Part shown: one piece after another, positions 34,076-43,089 of the stretch
How positions within the stretch are numbered: the first letter of the stretch is position 1
How the letters are laid out: each line of letters starts with the position of its first letter
Source: DASXBJ01 sp036491755
GTDB taxonomy: Bacteria > Chloroflexota > Dormibacteria > Dormibacterales > Dormibacteraceae
Assembly (NCBI GenBank): GCA_036491755.1
Contig: DASXBJ010000021.1
Coordinates: forward strand, 47,893-111,892
Length of the DNA: 64,000 nucleotides
Direction: 5' to 3'
Translations under genes and position numbers: made by a program
Notes under the pieces: generated by a model
Databases searched by the model: none
The model's input: the letters and a program-made list of their open reading frames with translations, nothing else
What the model was told of the DNA's origin: nothing

Positions 34076-34992
34076 GTCTCGTTCCTTGGCTTGGGCGGGA
34101 ACAGGGGCTTGCCGACCAGGCGCTGGTACGCGGTCAGGTACCTCTCGCGGGTCTGGGCCACGATGTCGCTCGGCAGCGCCGGCGGCTCGGACTCCTTGTC
34201 CCATCCCGAGCGCTCGAGCCAGTCGCGAACGAACTGCTTGTCGTACGAATCCGGAGACGCGCCGACCTGGTACGTGGCGGCATCCCAGTAGCGCGAGCTG
34301 TCCGGCGTCAGCGCCTCGTCGATGAGGATCAGGTCGTCGCCGATGAGCCCGAACTCGAACTTGGTGTCGGCGAGGATCAGGCCGCGCCGAGACGACAGGT
34401 CGGACGCAAACTTGTAAAGCTCCAGGCTGGCGTCGCGAAGCTTCGTGGCGAGCTCGTCTCCGACCTCCTTCTTCAAGATGGCGAACGTGACGTTCTCGTC
34501 ATGGCCGGTCTCGGCCTTCGTGGCGGGAGAGAAGATGGGGTAGGCGAGCTTCTCACTCTGGCGGAGGCCAGGAGGCATCTCCTCGCCCGCCAGGGTGTGC
34601 GAGTCCTGGTACTCCTTCCATGCGCTGCCGGCGAGGTACCCGCGGACCACGCACTCGAAGTCGATGCGCTTGGCCTTGCGGACGATCATGAAACGGCCGG
34701 CGAGCCCCTCGCGATGGTCCTTTAGAGTCGGCGGCAGGTCGGGCACCATGCCGGAGATCAGGTGGTTCTGCTGAAAAGTGTCCGTCTGCGAGAACCAGAA
34801 CACGGAGAGCTGCGTGAGCACCTTCCCGCGGTCGGGGATGCCACCCGGCAGCACGTGGTCGAAGGCCGAGAGGCGGTCGGTGGCGACCATCAACAATCTG
34901 TCCGGCCCGAGCTCATACGTGTCGCGGACCTTGCCGCGCGCGAACAGCTTGAGCGGCAGGTCGGTGTCGATCACTGCCGGGCCGGCGATCAC
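34072..34992 (-). CDS. purC: SAICAR synthase
   Basis: Joins CAIR and aspartate with ATP. 306 residues from GTG 34992 (GTGA overlap with purB stop). GKVRDTYELG, SAFDHVLPGGIPDRGKVL, VVRGYLAGSAWKEY, and DTKFEFGLIGDDLILIDEALTPDSSR in separate blocks show the long, yeast-like PurC subfamily rather than the 240-residue E. coli type. Conserved residues for ATP binding are present. Coupled on both sides. Confidence 0.95.
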   Translation of the reverse strand: MIAGPAVIDTDLPLKLFARGKVRDTYELGPDRLLMVATDRLSAFDHVLPGGIPDRGKVLTQLSVFWFSQTDTFQQNHLISGMVPDLPPTLKDHREGLAGRFMIVRKAKRIDFECVVRGYLAGSAWKEYQDSHTLAGEEMPPGLRQSEKLAYPIFSPATKAETGHDENVTFAILKKEVGDELATKLRDASLELYKFASDLSSRRGLILADTKFEFGLIGDDLILIDEALTPDSSRYWDAATYQVGASPDSYDKQFVRDWLERSGWDKESEPPALPSDIVAQTRERYLTAYQRLVGKPLFPPKPRNET

Positions 34993-36293
34993 GAGAGGCC
35001 CACCCCCAACCCGAGCCGCTGGTAGGCGAGCTCGGTGTGCTCGAGGCCGGCCCACGGGTCAAAGGCCTGATCCAGGTTGCGACCGAGCCGGCTGGACACC
35101 TCCGTATTCTGTTCGAGCCGCGCCCGGAACCCCAAACCTCCTTCCATCGCCTCCATGGCGGCCTTCTGGACGATCAGGTAGGCATCCTCACGCGACATGC
35201 CGCTCTCGACGAGGGCGAGCAGCACCCGCTGGGAGAACACGACGCCGCCGGCGAACTGCAGATTGGCCAGCATTCGGTCGGGACGAACCTCGAGGCCGCG
35301 CAAGACCTTGCCCATCTCCAGCGCCATGTAGTCGACTGCCGCGCATGCGTCCGGGAAGACGACGCGCTCCGCCGAGGAATGGCTGATGTCGCGCTCGTGC
35401 CAGAGCGCGGTGTTCTCCAGCGCGGTGACCAGGTGACCCCGGACCACCCGCGCCAGCCCGCAGACTCGCTCGGTCAGCACGGGATTGCGCTTGTGGGGCA
35501 TGGCGGAGCTGCCCTTCTGCTCCCTGCCGAACGGCTCGAAAGCCTCGCCGACCTCGCTGCGCTGCAGGTGACGGATCTCTGTCGCGATGCGTTCCAGCGT
35601 TCCCCCGACAATGGCGAGTGCGGCCATGAACCCGGCGTGGCGGTCGCGCGCGACGACTTGCGTGGACACAGCATCTACTTTGAGGCCAAGCTCGCCGCTG
35701 ACGTATTCGTCCACCGCGGGATCGATCGTGGCATGGGTGCCGACGGCCCCGCTCATGTGAGCGACGGCGGCGTCCTCGGCAGCGCCCTGGAGGCGGCCGA
35801 TCGATCGATCCAGCTCGGCGACCCACCCGGCGACTTTGAAGCCGAACGTCGTCGGCTCGGCGACGATGCCGTGTGTGCGGCCCGCCATCAGGGTCCGGCG
35901 GTGGCGGATCGCCAGGTCGGCGGCGGCCTCGCGCACTGCCCGCAGGTCGCGGTCGATGATGCGCGCCGACTCCCACAGCTGAACCGCCATCGCGGTGTCA
36001 TTGAGGTCCTGGCTGGTCATCCCGAGATGCACGTACCGCGCCTCGGGTTGCCCGATCGACTCGTTGACGACAGTCAGGAAGGCGATCACGTCGTGGCCGA
36101 CGCGGGATTCGACCTCGGCGATCTGCTCGGCATCGAACGTGGCCTGTTTGATCTTCGGCAGCGCGGAGGTCGGAATGCGTCCGACCTTGGCCCACGCTTC
36201 GCAGGCCAGGATCTCGATGCGAAGCCACAGCTCGAACCGGTGCTGGTCGGACCAGACCGCCCGAATGGCAGGCGGAGAGTATCGCTCGATCAA
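34989..36293 (-). CDS. purB: Adenylosuccinate lyase
   Basis: Cleaves SAICAR to AICAR and adenylosuccinate to AMP. 434 residues from TTG 36293 (product begins MIERYSPPAIRAVWSDQHRF). HLGMTSQDLNDTAMAVQ, RTHGIVAEPTTFGFK and SSAMPHKRNPVLTERVCGLAR are the fumarase/aspartase superfamily motifs with the catalytic His and Ser. First gene of a nine-gene purine operon transcribed leftward; a TATAAT hexamer about 42 bases upstream is the likely promoter. Confidence 0.95.
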   Translation of the reverse strand: MIERYSPPAIRAVWSDQHRFELWLRIEILACEAWAKVGRIPTSALPKIKQATFDAEQIAEVESRVGHDVIAFLTVVNESIGQPEARYVHLGMTSQDLNDTAMAVQLWESARIIDRDLRAVREAAADLAIRHRRTLMAGRTHGIVAEPTTFGFKVAGWVAELDRSIGRLQGAAEDAAVAHMSGAVGTHATIDPAVDEYVSGELGLKVDAVSTQVVARDRHAGFMAALAIVGGTLERIATEIRHLQRSEVGEAFEPFGREQKGSSAMPHKRNPVLTERVCGLARVVRGHLVTALENTALWHERDISHSSAERVVFPDACAAVDYMALEMGKVLRGLEVRPDRMLANLQFAGGVVFSQRVLLALVESGMSREDAYLIVQKAAMEAMEGGLGFRARLEQNTEVSSRLGRNLDQAFDPWAGLEHTELAYQRLGLGVGLS

Positions 36294-36519
36294 GAAGGGC
36301 GCCGGCTCCCAGTTAGCAATCGGGGACGGCTGGAATTATAAGGGCCGAAGGGGCGGACCACAGGTTGCGAGCCCCGCCAGGCCAGGCCCAAGATGCTGTG
36401 GCGATCGATGTCAGGCGGGTGGATTCAGGCGCTCGGCTTGATAATCGAATGCTTCATGGCTGCTTCTCGTAACCACTCCGGATGGTCTCTCGTTTGAAAC
36501 CGCACAGGCTGCACGGCCA
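36294..36519. other. Longest gene-free gap, divergent purB and ECF sigma
   Basis: The gap holds the candidate purine-operon -10 (36335-36340). I see no repeat, RNA gene or recognised riboswitch; the sigma promoter could not be placed. Confidence 0.5.
36335..36340 (-). promoter_or_regulatory. Putative -10 element of the purine operon
   Basis: A perfect TATAAT on the minus strand would start transcription near 36328, about 35 bases before the purB TTG. No clear -35 or purine riboswitch was seen in the roughly 226-base gap 36294-36519. Confidence 0.45.
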
Positions 36520-37077
36520 GTGAGCGACCCGTACCGCGAAGAGGAGCGAGAGCTCGTCGAACGCGCCCAGCGGGACCCCCGTCAGTTCGGGGCGCTCTAC
36601 GACCGGCACTTTCAGCAGATTTACCGATTTGTGTATTCAAGAGTGAGGGAGCAAACCGCGGCAGAGGACGTTACTTCGGAAGTCTTCATGAAGGCTCTGA
36701 AGGCCATGCCCCGATACCAGGACACGGGGCGGCCCTTTGCTGCCTGGCTGTACCAGATCGCCGTCAACGCGATCGCGGACCGCTACCGGACGCAGCGTCC
36801 GGCGCAGCCGCTGGACGATTTTCACGACCTGTCCGTGGCCGGCCCCGCGCTGGAAGACCTCGCCGCCCATCGAGACGAGATCCGGCGCATCTGGACGCTG
36901 GTCGAGGCGCTTCCCGTCCAGCAGCGGACAGCGCTGGTCCTCAAGTTTCAAGAGGACATGAAGATCGAGGACATCGCCGTCGCCATGGGTAAGTCCTCGG
37001 GCGCTGTGAAGCTGCTGATCCACCGCGGCGTGAGCAAGCTGCGCGAAGACGCCGACGAGCTGAGGCCGGTGGAATGA
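36520..37077 (+). CDS. ECF RNA polymerase sigma factor
   Basis: 185-residue group 4 sigma factor. Region 2 is residues 20-90 (FGALYDRHFQQIYRFVYSRV, then AAEDVTSEVFMKALKAM), region 4 about 125-180 with LPVQQRTALVLKFQEDMKIEDIAVAMGKSSGAVKLLIHRGVSKLRE containing the helix-turn-helix. GTG start. Its stop overlaps the ATG of the following membrane protein (ATGA), the usual sign of a cognate anti-sigma pair. No canonical ECF promoter was recognised in the upstream gap. Confidence 0.93.
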   Translation: MSDPYREEERELVERAQRDPRQFGALYDRHFQQIYRFVYSRVREQTAAEDVTSEVFMKALKAMPRYQDTGRPFAAWLYQIAVNAIADRYRTQRPAQPLDDFHDLSVAGPALEDLAAHRDEIRRIWTLVEALPVQQRTALVLKFQEDMKIEDIAVAMGKSSGAVKLLIHRGVSKLREDADELRPVE

Positions 37078-39266
37078 GCTGGCACCACGATCCCGAGCTG
37101 GACGACCTTCTGCAGGACGACGAGCTGCGCCGGCTCGCCACGCTCCTCAGCTCGGCGGCGCGGCCTGAGCCGCCTGTCGACGACGCGTTCCGTTCGGGTC
37201 TGCGACGGCAGCTGATGCAGCAGGCGTGGTCGATGAGCGAGGGGCGCGATTCATGGTGGCGCAGGGCCTTTGCGCCTCCGGGCCTCGCCTGGCTCGGCGC
37301 CGCCGCGGGCGTGCTGCTGATCGCATCGGTGGCCACCTACATGGCGCTTCAGCCGGCGGGCGGCTTGACCGAGCTTCACGTCAGCAGCTCGCTGGACGGC
37401 AGCAAGGGGGTCGCCCTGGCGCAGCCGATCCTGGTGTCGTTCAACCAGCCGATGAACCACCCGTCGACCGAGGCCGCGGTTCAGATCACACCGGCCACCA
37501 CGGTGACGTTCGCCTGGGCCTCCAACGACCTTTACGTCCAGCCTACGAGCGGCAACCTCGCGCCGAACACGCAGTACCAGGTCACCATCGGCCCCGGAGC
37601 GCAGACCGCGGCCGGGGTCAAGCTGGCGGCGCCACAGACCATAACGTTCGTCACCCAGCCGCCCCCGGCGCCCACACCCGCGCCATCGCCCAGGCCGTCG
37701 CCCACAGCAGGCTCGCCGGTTGGCGAGAGGTCGCTGGCGACGCTGGGCGGAGCGACCACGGCGCCGCTGCAGTGGTCTGCCGACTCCTCGGCGATCTATT
37801 TCGTGAACGCCAAGGGAGCGCTGGAGCTGGTGTCCACCAAGGGTGGCGATCCGACGGTGATCGCGCCGGACGGTGTCTCGTCTCCGGTCGTTTCCCCGGC
37901 CGCAGACCGCCTGGCGTACATCCGCGGAGGCAAGATCGAGGTCCTGACGTTCGCCGCCGGGTCGACCCAGGAGCTCGCCCCCACACCGGTGCCGACGCTG
38001 TTGGGCTGGGCCAAGGACAAGCTCGTCTGGGCTGCGGCCGACGGGATATACGAGCAGGGTGCCACGACGCCCTCTCAGCTGGCGCCGCTGCCCAGCGACG
38101 GAAGCGTGACCGTCCTCTCGCTCGCGCCGGACGGGACCCACGCCGTGTACCAGCAGAACCACAAGCTCGTGGTGCTCGACCTGGCCACGGCCGCGAGCTT
38201 CATGCTCGGCCAGCCCGGGGCGCGTTTCCTTGGTTGGTCTCCTGACGGAACCCTTCTGCTGTACACGAACGACGGCAGCGCGATCATCGTCGCCGACATG
38301 CTGGGCAACAACTCCTCGACGCTGCCGGCCGGCGAGCCCAGCTGGTCGACCCAGGACGCGATCCTGCTGGGCAGCGACACCGACCTGTTCCAGGTGCGAC
38401 CTGACGCTTCGAGCCTGACCAGGCTGTCCACCGGCACCTACCGCCAGCCCCAATGGGCGCCGAACGGCGCGACCTTCTCGTTCTTCCGCGGCGGCCAGCT
38501 GTGGATCGGTACCGCCCCCGCGCTGCCGGCTCAACCAAGCCTGCTCGACAGCGCAGCGGCGGTGGTCAACTCGTTCATGCAGGCGCGCCTGAAGAACCAG
38601 CCCGACCAGGCCACCGCGTACCTGGACAGCGCCGGGAAGCAGGCGTACTCGGCCGGCGGGCTCAGCCTGACGATCAACGACGACCCCGCGTTCTCGCGCT
38701 ACTACATCCTCACGCAGGAGCTCTCGGGCTCCCAGCCGGTCACAGCTCGATTCGTCGTGCGGCTCGTGCTGACCCACGGCAAGATCGATGTCGCGGACTT
38801 CGAAGAGACGCTGACCCTGGCGCGAGATCCAGCCACGAACCAGTTCCTGGTCGACCAGGCGACCGCCGGCCCGCATCGCGGCCTGGGCAAGGGCGCAGAG
38901 GTCGTCGGCGTCACCGTGGCGGCCGACTCCATCCAGATCACGTTCGACAGCGACCTGGACCCGGGAACCGTCCCCGGCGGGATCGTGCTGGTCGACTCCA
39001 AGGGCAAGCCTGTCGACACCACTCTCGCTTACGCCAACAAGATGGTGACGATATCCGGGCTCAGCCTCAAGCCCGGAGACCAGTACCGGCTCGTCGTGTC
39101 CACCAGCGTCCGCGACGTGCTCGGGCACAACGTGGCGGCCGAGTACGACCTCGACATCGTCGGCCCCGCGGCGGCCAACCACCACCTGAACAAGCGCGAT
39201 GGCGGTGCTCCGGTGACCGTCAGCCCCAGCCCCGCTCCCGGGCCGACCTCCACGCCGGGCGGCTAG
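37074..39266 (+). CDS. Membrane-anchored anti-sigma-like protein with beta-propeller
   Basis: 730 residues, coupled to the sigma gene by ATGA. Residues 1-66 are cytoplasmic and charged (DLLQDDELRRLATLLSSAARPEPP), followed by one membrane segment (LAWLGAAAGVLLIASVATYM, about 71-90). Outside the cell lies a beta-sandwich (about 95-185, Big_5-like, FNQPMNHPSTEAAV and LAPNTQYQVTI), a Pro/Thr linker, repeats like DSSAIYFVNAKGALELVSTKGGD and GTHAVYQQNHKLVVLDL (TolB/WD40-like propeller, about 215-480), then another sandwich (QITFDSDLDPGTVPGGIVLVD). No zinc-finger is seen in the cytoplasmic part. Function as the anti-sigma factor is inferred from position and topology. Confidence 0.75.
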   Translation: MSWHHDPELDDLLQDDELRRLATLLSSAARPEPPVDDAFRSGLRRQLMQQAWSMSEGRDSWWRRAFAPPGLAWLGAAAGVLLIASVATYMALQPAGGLTELHVSSSLDGSKGVALAQPILVSFNQPMNHPSTEAAVQITPATTVTFAWASNDLYVQPTSGNLAPNTQYQVTIGPGAQTAAGVKLAAPQTITFVTQPPPAPTPAPSPRPSPTAGSPVGERSLATLGGATTAPLQWSADSSAIYFVNAKGALELVSTKGGDPTVIAPDGVSSPVVSPAADRLAYIRGGKIEVLTFAAGSTQELAPTPVPTLLGWAKDKLVWAAADGIYEQGATTPSQLAPLPSDGSVTVLSLAPDGTHAVYQQNHKLVVLDLATAASFMLGQPGARFLGWSPDGTLLLYTNDGSAIIVADMLGNNSSTLPAGEPSWSTQDAILLGSDTDLFQVRPDASSLTRLSTGTYRQPQWAPNGATFSFFRGGQLWIGTAPALPAQPSLLDSAAAVVNSFMQARLKNQPDQATAYLDSAGKQAYSAGGLSLTINDDPAFSRYYILTQELSGSQPVTARFVVRLVLTHGKIDVADFEETLTLARDPATNQFLVDQATAGPHRGLGKGAEVVGVTVAADSIQITFDSDLDPGTVPGGIVLVDSKGKPVDTTLAYANKMVTISGLSLKPGDQYRLVVSTSVRDVLGHNVAAEYDLDIVGPAAANHHLNKRDGGAPVTVSPSPAPGPTSTPGG

Positions 39267-39787
39267 ACCACCTTCAGGGAGCGCGCCGCGCGGCTGAGCG
39301 CGGTCACCGACCCCGAGTGGACGATGTCACCGGCGAGCGCTGACTCGTACGCGTCGTGAAACGGTAGACGTAGGACCTCCATGTCCTGTTCGTACGTCTC
39401 AGGGCTGCGCTCCGCCTCGGTCAGGTCTCGAGCCAGGAACATGTGCGCCGACCCGGTCAGGAACGCAGCTCCATGCACAACCCCGAGTGACGTGTAGCTG
39501 AGGGCCACCAGCCCGGTCTCCTCGGCGAGCTCGCGACGCGCGCATTCGAGCGGGTCCTCGCCCGTGTTGAATGTGCCTGCCGGGACCTCCCATGACGATT
39601 CGTCCCACGCATGGCGCCACTGGCGAACGAGCATCGTGTCGCCATTGTCGAAATAGGGCACGACAAAGGCCGAGTCGGGGTTCGTCACTACGGTGTATAC
39701 GGCTTCGGCTCCGTCTGGAAATCGGATCACGTCCTCACGCAGCTCGAATGGACCGGAGCGGCCCTTGATCGCCGACTGGCCGACCAC
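39263..39787 (-). CDS. Nudix hydrolase (ADP-ribose pyrophosphatase type)
   Basis: 174 residues from GTG 39787. The Nudix box is GTFNTGEDPLECARRELAEETGL (G, E, REL, EE and G in register, residues about 65-87), preceded by VVPYFDNGDTMLVRQWRHAWDESSWEVPAG, the ADP-ribose pyrophosphatase family pattern. It probably hydrolyses ADP-ribose or a similar nucleoside diphosphate compound, with Mg ions. Downstream of the biotin carboxylase gene, convergent with and overlapping the anti-sigma-like gene by 4 bases at their stops. Confidence 0.85.
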   Translation of the reverse strand: MVGQSAIKGRSGPFELREDVIRFPDGAEAVYTVVTNPDSAFVVPYFDNGDTMLVRQWRHAWDESSWEVPAGTFNTGEDPLECARRELAEETGLVALSYTSLGVVHGAAFLTGSAHMFLARDLTEAERSPETYEQDMEVLRLPFHDAYESALAGDIVHSGSVTALSRAARSLKVV

Positions 39788-39822
39788 GAAGGGCCTGCCT
39801 CGGCTTGGGTGCGGCAGCCTGG

Positions 39823-41277
39823 CTATTGCCGCACCACAGCAGCGACGGCGGCCGCCGCGGCGGCCACGTGGCGCGGGTCCGGACCATAGTCGAACGGCGA
39901 CACATCGCCGGTGAAATTTTTGGCGCGGTCCACGAGGTCCGGGTGGTCCTCGATGAATCGCGTGCTGAGCTTCCCGGCCCGGAAATCCGGGTTCTCGAGG
40001 ATGGCCCGGTGGTAGCTGATGGTGGTCGCGGGGCCGGCGACGACGAACTCGCGCAGCGCCCGGCCGGCGCGGGCGATGGCCTCCGCCCGGTCGCCGCCGT
40101 GAACGATGAGCTTGGCGATCAGGCTGTCGTAGTTGGGCGGCACGTCGGACCCTGGACCGAAGCCGGAGTCGACGCGTACGCCTGGACCAGCGGGCGCCAC
40201 CCATCGCGAGATGCGCTTGGGGTTGGGCATGAACTTGCGCACCGGATCCTCCGCGTTGATGCGCATCTCGATGGCGTGGCCGGTCCAGGTCACGTCCTCC
40301 TGGGAGAAGCTGAGCTCCATGCCCGCCGCGATCCGGACCTGCTCCTTGACCAGGTCGATGCCCGTGACCGCCTCGGTGATCGGATGCTCGACCTGCAGAC
40401 GCGCGTTGACCTCGAGGAAGTAGAACTCGCCCTCGCTGAAGATGAACTCGACCGTGCCTGCATTCACATAACCGGCCGCCCTGGCCGCGCGGATCGCGGC
40501 GTCGCCCATCGCCGCTCGAAGGCCGGCTGTGAGAGCCGGGGAAGGCGTCTCCTCCATGATTTTCTGATGGCGCCGCTGGATTGAGCACTCGCGCTCGCCC
40601 AGGTGCACCGCATGACCGTGGCTGTCGCAGATGACCTGGATCTCGATATGCCTGGGTTTCCTCACGTAGCGTTCGATGTACACGGTCGAGTCGCCGAAGG
40701 CCGACTTCGCGGCCTGGGCGCTGGTCTCGATGGCCGCCGCCAGGTCGGCTTCCGACTCGACCACCTTCATGCCGATGCCGCCTCCGCCGCCGGAGGGCTT
40801 GACCATCACCGGAAAGCCGATCTCCCGAGCCGCCGCCACGGCCGCGACGGGGTCGACCGCCTCGCTTCCAGGCGTCACCGGGACACCGTGTTCGATCGCG
40901 AGACGTCGCGCCGCCAGCTTGGATCCGAGCGCGCGCATTGCCGATGCGGGTGGCCCGATGAACTTGATGCCCGCCGCCTCGCAAGCCTCGGGGAACGCGG
41001 GCTTCTCAGATAGGAAGCCATAGCCCGGATGGATGGCCTCGGCGCCGCAGTCGTGCGCAACCTTCACGATGTGGTCGAGCCTCAAATAGGAATCTGCGGC
41101 GGCCGCGCCACCGATGTGATGCGCCTCATCCGCGTAGCGAACGTGGATCGCGTGGCGGTCGGCATCGGAGTAAACGGCCGCGGTGGCGATTCCGAGCTCC
41201 CTGCAGGCGCGCATCACCCGGATTGCGATCTCGCCCCGGTTCGCGACCAGGATCTTGCTGAAGAGCTTCCGCTTCAC
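39823..41277 (-). CDS. pycA: Biotin carboxylase subunit (pyruvate carboxylase subunit A type)
   Basis: 484 residues. Carboxylates biotin using ATP and bicarbonate. KILVANRGEIAIRVMRACRELG starts the domain; IHPGYGFLSEKPAFPEAC, the glycine-rich KPSGGGGGIGMKVV, SIQRRHQKIMEE, EFYFLEVNARLQVEHPITE are all intact. GTG 41277 overlaps the stop of the carboxyltransferase gene (GTGA), so the two make one enzyme. The partner has its own biotin domain, so this is a two-subunit pyruvate carboxylase or a related acyl carboxylase rather than acetyl-CoA carboxylase; AccC is the alternative name. Confidence 0.9.
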   Translation of the reverse strand: MKRKLFSKILVANRGEIAIRVMRACRELGIATAAVYSDADRHAIHVRYADEAHHIGGAAAADSYLRLDHIVKVAHDCGAEAIHPGYGFLSEKPAFPEACEAAGIKFIGPPASAMRALGSKLAARRLAIEHGVPVTPGSEAVDPVAAVAAAREIGFPVMVKPSGGGGGIGMKVVESEADLAAAIETSAQAAKSAFGDSTVYIERYVRKPRHIEIQVICDSHGHAVHLGERECSIQRRHQKIMEETPSPALTAGLRAAMGDAAIRAARAAGYVNAGTVEFIFSEGEFYFLEVNARLQVEHPITEAVTGIDLVKEQVRIAAGMELSFSQEDVTWTGHAIEMRINAEDPVRKFMPNPKRISRWVAPAGPGVRVDSGFGPGSDVPPNYDSLIAKLIVHGGDRAEAIARAGRALREFVVAGPATTISYHRAILENPDFRAGKLSTRFIEDHPDLVDRAKNFTGDVSPFDYGPDPRHVAAAAAAVAAVVRQ

Positions 41278-43085
41278 CCTACGGCCAGGAGCGCCTGATT
41301 CGGGCTGACGACCTCGCCCTCCTTCACATAGACGTGGCTGACGCGCCCCGCAACAGTGGTGACGATGTCGTTCTGCATCTTCATCGCCTCGAGAACGGCC
41401 ACGACGTCGCCGAGCTTCACCTCGTCGCCGGCCTTGACCGGGAGCTTGACGATGAGGCCCTGCATCGGAGCGATCACGGTCCCTTCGCCGGCTTTGGGCG
41501 GCGGCGCAACCGCAGTCCCAGCTGGAGCCGCGCCCGCCGGCATCACCGACATCCCTGCGCCGCTCACGCGCACCTTGAACGTTTCGCCGTCGACTTCGAC
41601 ATCGAACTCCGCCGTCGCCACCGCCTGCTGCGGCGCGGGCTCGGTCGCGACGCGTTCCGTCGGCTCGGCTGCTGCGGGCGCGGGACGCGTCTGAGTATCG
41701 AGTGAAGGGATGGCCTTGTCGGCGCCGTTGGTGCTGGGTTGCGGGCCGCGAACATAGTCCTTGAGCAGAGCCGGGAACATCAGCTGGATGAGGACGGCGT
41801 CGTCGCTCGGTTCATGGCCCAGCTTGCGAAGCTGCTTGCGGGCGCCATCGACCTGCGGCTCCAGGAGATCGGCCGGGCGGATGGTGATGGGCTCTTCGCG
41901 ACCCAGCACCAAACGCCGGAGCTCGTGGTCCGCTGGGACGGGCGGCCGTCCGAACAGGCCCTGGAGGTAGTCCTTGAGCTCCTGCGTCACAGTTGAGTAG
42001 CGATCCCCCCCGCCGATGACGTTGTAGACGGCCTGCGTCGCGATGATCTGACGGATTGGGGCGACCAGCGGCGGGTAGCCAAGCTCGCGCCGCACGCGGT
42101 TCGACTCCTCCAGCACCTCGGCCAGCCGCCCACCGGCGTTGTGCGCGGCGAGCTGGTGATAGATGTCCTCGAGCATCAGGCCGGGCATGTGGTAGCGGAG
42201 GATGCTCGCATCGACGCGATCGGCGAATGGGCTCAGGTGCTCGAGGTGCCGGCGCTTGAGCTCCTCGACATCGTGCTGGACGTCCCACATCCTGTCGAGG
42301 TCGAGACCCGTGTCGTATTCGCCACCCTCGAGCGCCGCCACCACGCTCTCGGCGGCCGGCTGCGACGTGCCCCAGGCCAATGGCGACATGGCGACGTCGA
42401 GGATCTCGGCGCCCGCCTCCACGGATGCCATGTATGCCATCGGCGCCATGCCACTCGAGCAGTGGGAGTGGACGTCGACGGGCACGTTCACCGCCCGCTT
42501 GAGCTCGGTTACGAGCTCCCAGGTCGCCTGCGGGCTGAGCAGCCCGGACGTGTCCTTGATGACGATCTCATGGCAGCCCATGTCGACCAGGCCTTTGGCT
42601 ATGGAGACCCAGAGCCCAACGTTGTGAGCGGGCGAGATTGCGTAGCTGAGGGCGCCCTGCACCTTCTTCTTCGCTTTCAACGCGGCCGCGACCGACGACT
42701 CCATGTTGCGCAGGTCGTTCAGCGGGTCGAAGACACGGAACACGTCGACCCCGCATTTCGCCGCGTGCTTGATGAAGAGCTCGACGACGTCATCGGCGAA
42801 GTTGCGCTTCGACACCAGGTTCTGACCGCGGATCAAAGCCTGAATCGGCGTGTTCGGCGTGACCTTGTGCAGCTTGCGGAGGTACTCCCACGGATCCTCG
42901 TTGCGCTGGAGCTGCGTTTCGAACGTCGCCCCGCCAAACGCCTCCATCGCGGCGAAGCCGACCGCGTCCATCTTGGCGGCGATCGGGAGGATCTCCTCCG
43001 TACGCAGATCGCCGCCGAGCAGCGACTGCTGCGCGTCGCGAAATGTGGTGTCGATCAGACGGACGCGGGCTTTCCTCTTCGCCAT
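41274..43085 (-). CDS. pycB: Carboxyltransferase/biotinyl subunit (pyruvate carboxylase B or OadA)
   Basis: 603 residues. Residues 1-300 are the TIM-barrel carboxyltransferase with LIDTTFRDAQQSLLGG (metal and substrate site), VDVFRVFDPLNDLRNM, and VDVHSHCSSGMAPMAY. A Pro/Ala-rich linker (about 440-510) leads to a biotinyl domain ending VLEAMKMQNDIVTT, with the biotinylated Lys in EAMKM. No membrane OadB partner is present here, so pyruvate carboxylation, giving oxaloacetate for aspartate and the TCA cycle, is most likely. Coupled to the biotin carboxylase gene; 4 bases after purE. Confidence 0.88.
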   Translation of the reverse strand: MAKRKARVRLIDTTFRDAQQSLLGGDLRTEEILPIAAKMDAVGFAAMEAFGGATFETQLQRNEDPWEYLRKLHKVTPNTPIQALIRGQNLVSKRNFADDVVELFIKHAAKCGVDVFRVFDPLNDLRNMESSVAAALKAKKKVQGALSYAISPAHNVGLWVSIAKGLVDMGCHEIVIKDTSGLLSPQATWELVTELKRAVNVPVDVHSHCSSGMAPMAYMASVEAGAEILDVAMSPLAWGTSQPAAESVVAALEGGEYDTGLDLDRMWDVQHDVEELKRRHLEHLSPFADRVDASILRYHMPGLMLEDIYHQLAAHNAGGRLAEVLEESNRVRRELGYPPLVAPIRQIIATQAVYNVIGGGDRYSTVTQELKDYLQGLFGRPPVPADHELRRLVLGREEPITIRPADLLEPQVDGARKQLRKLGHEPSDDAVLIQLMFPALLKDYVRGPQPSTNGADKAIPSLDTQTRPAPAAAEPTERVATEPAPQQAVATAEFDVEVDGETFKVRVSGAGMSVMPAGAAPAGTAVAPPPKAGEGTVIAPMQGLIVKLPVKAGDEVKLGDVVAVLEAMKMQNDIVTTVAGRVSHVYVKEGEVVSPNQALLAVG

Positions 43086-43089
43086 CTGC

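Noticed and set aside
39788..40984. Long upstream extension of the Nudix frame
   Set aside because: It lies inside the biotin carboxylase gene in another frame and reads as low-complexity Arg/Gly sequence; the Nudix gene starts after the carboxylase stop.
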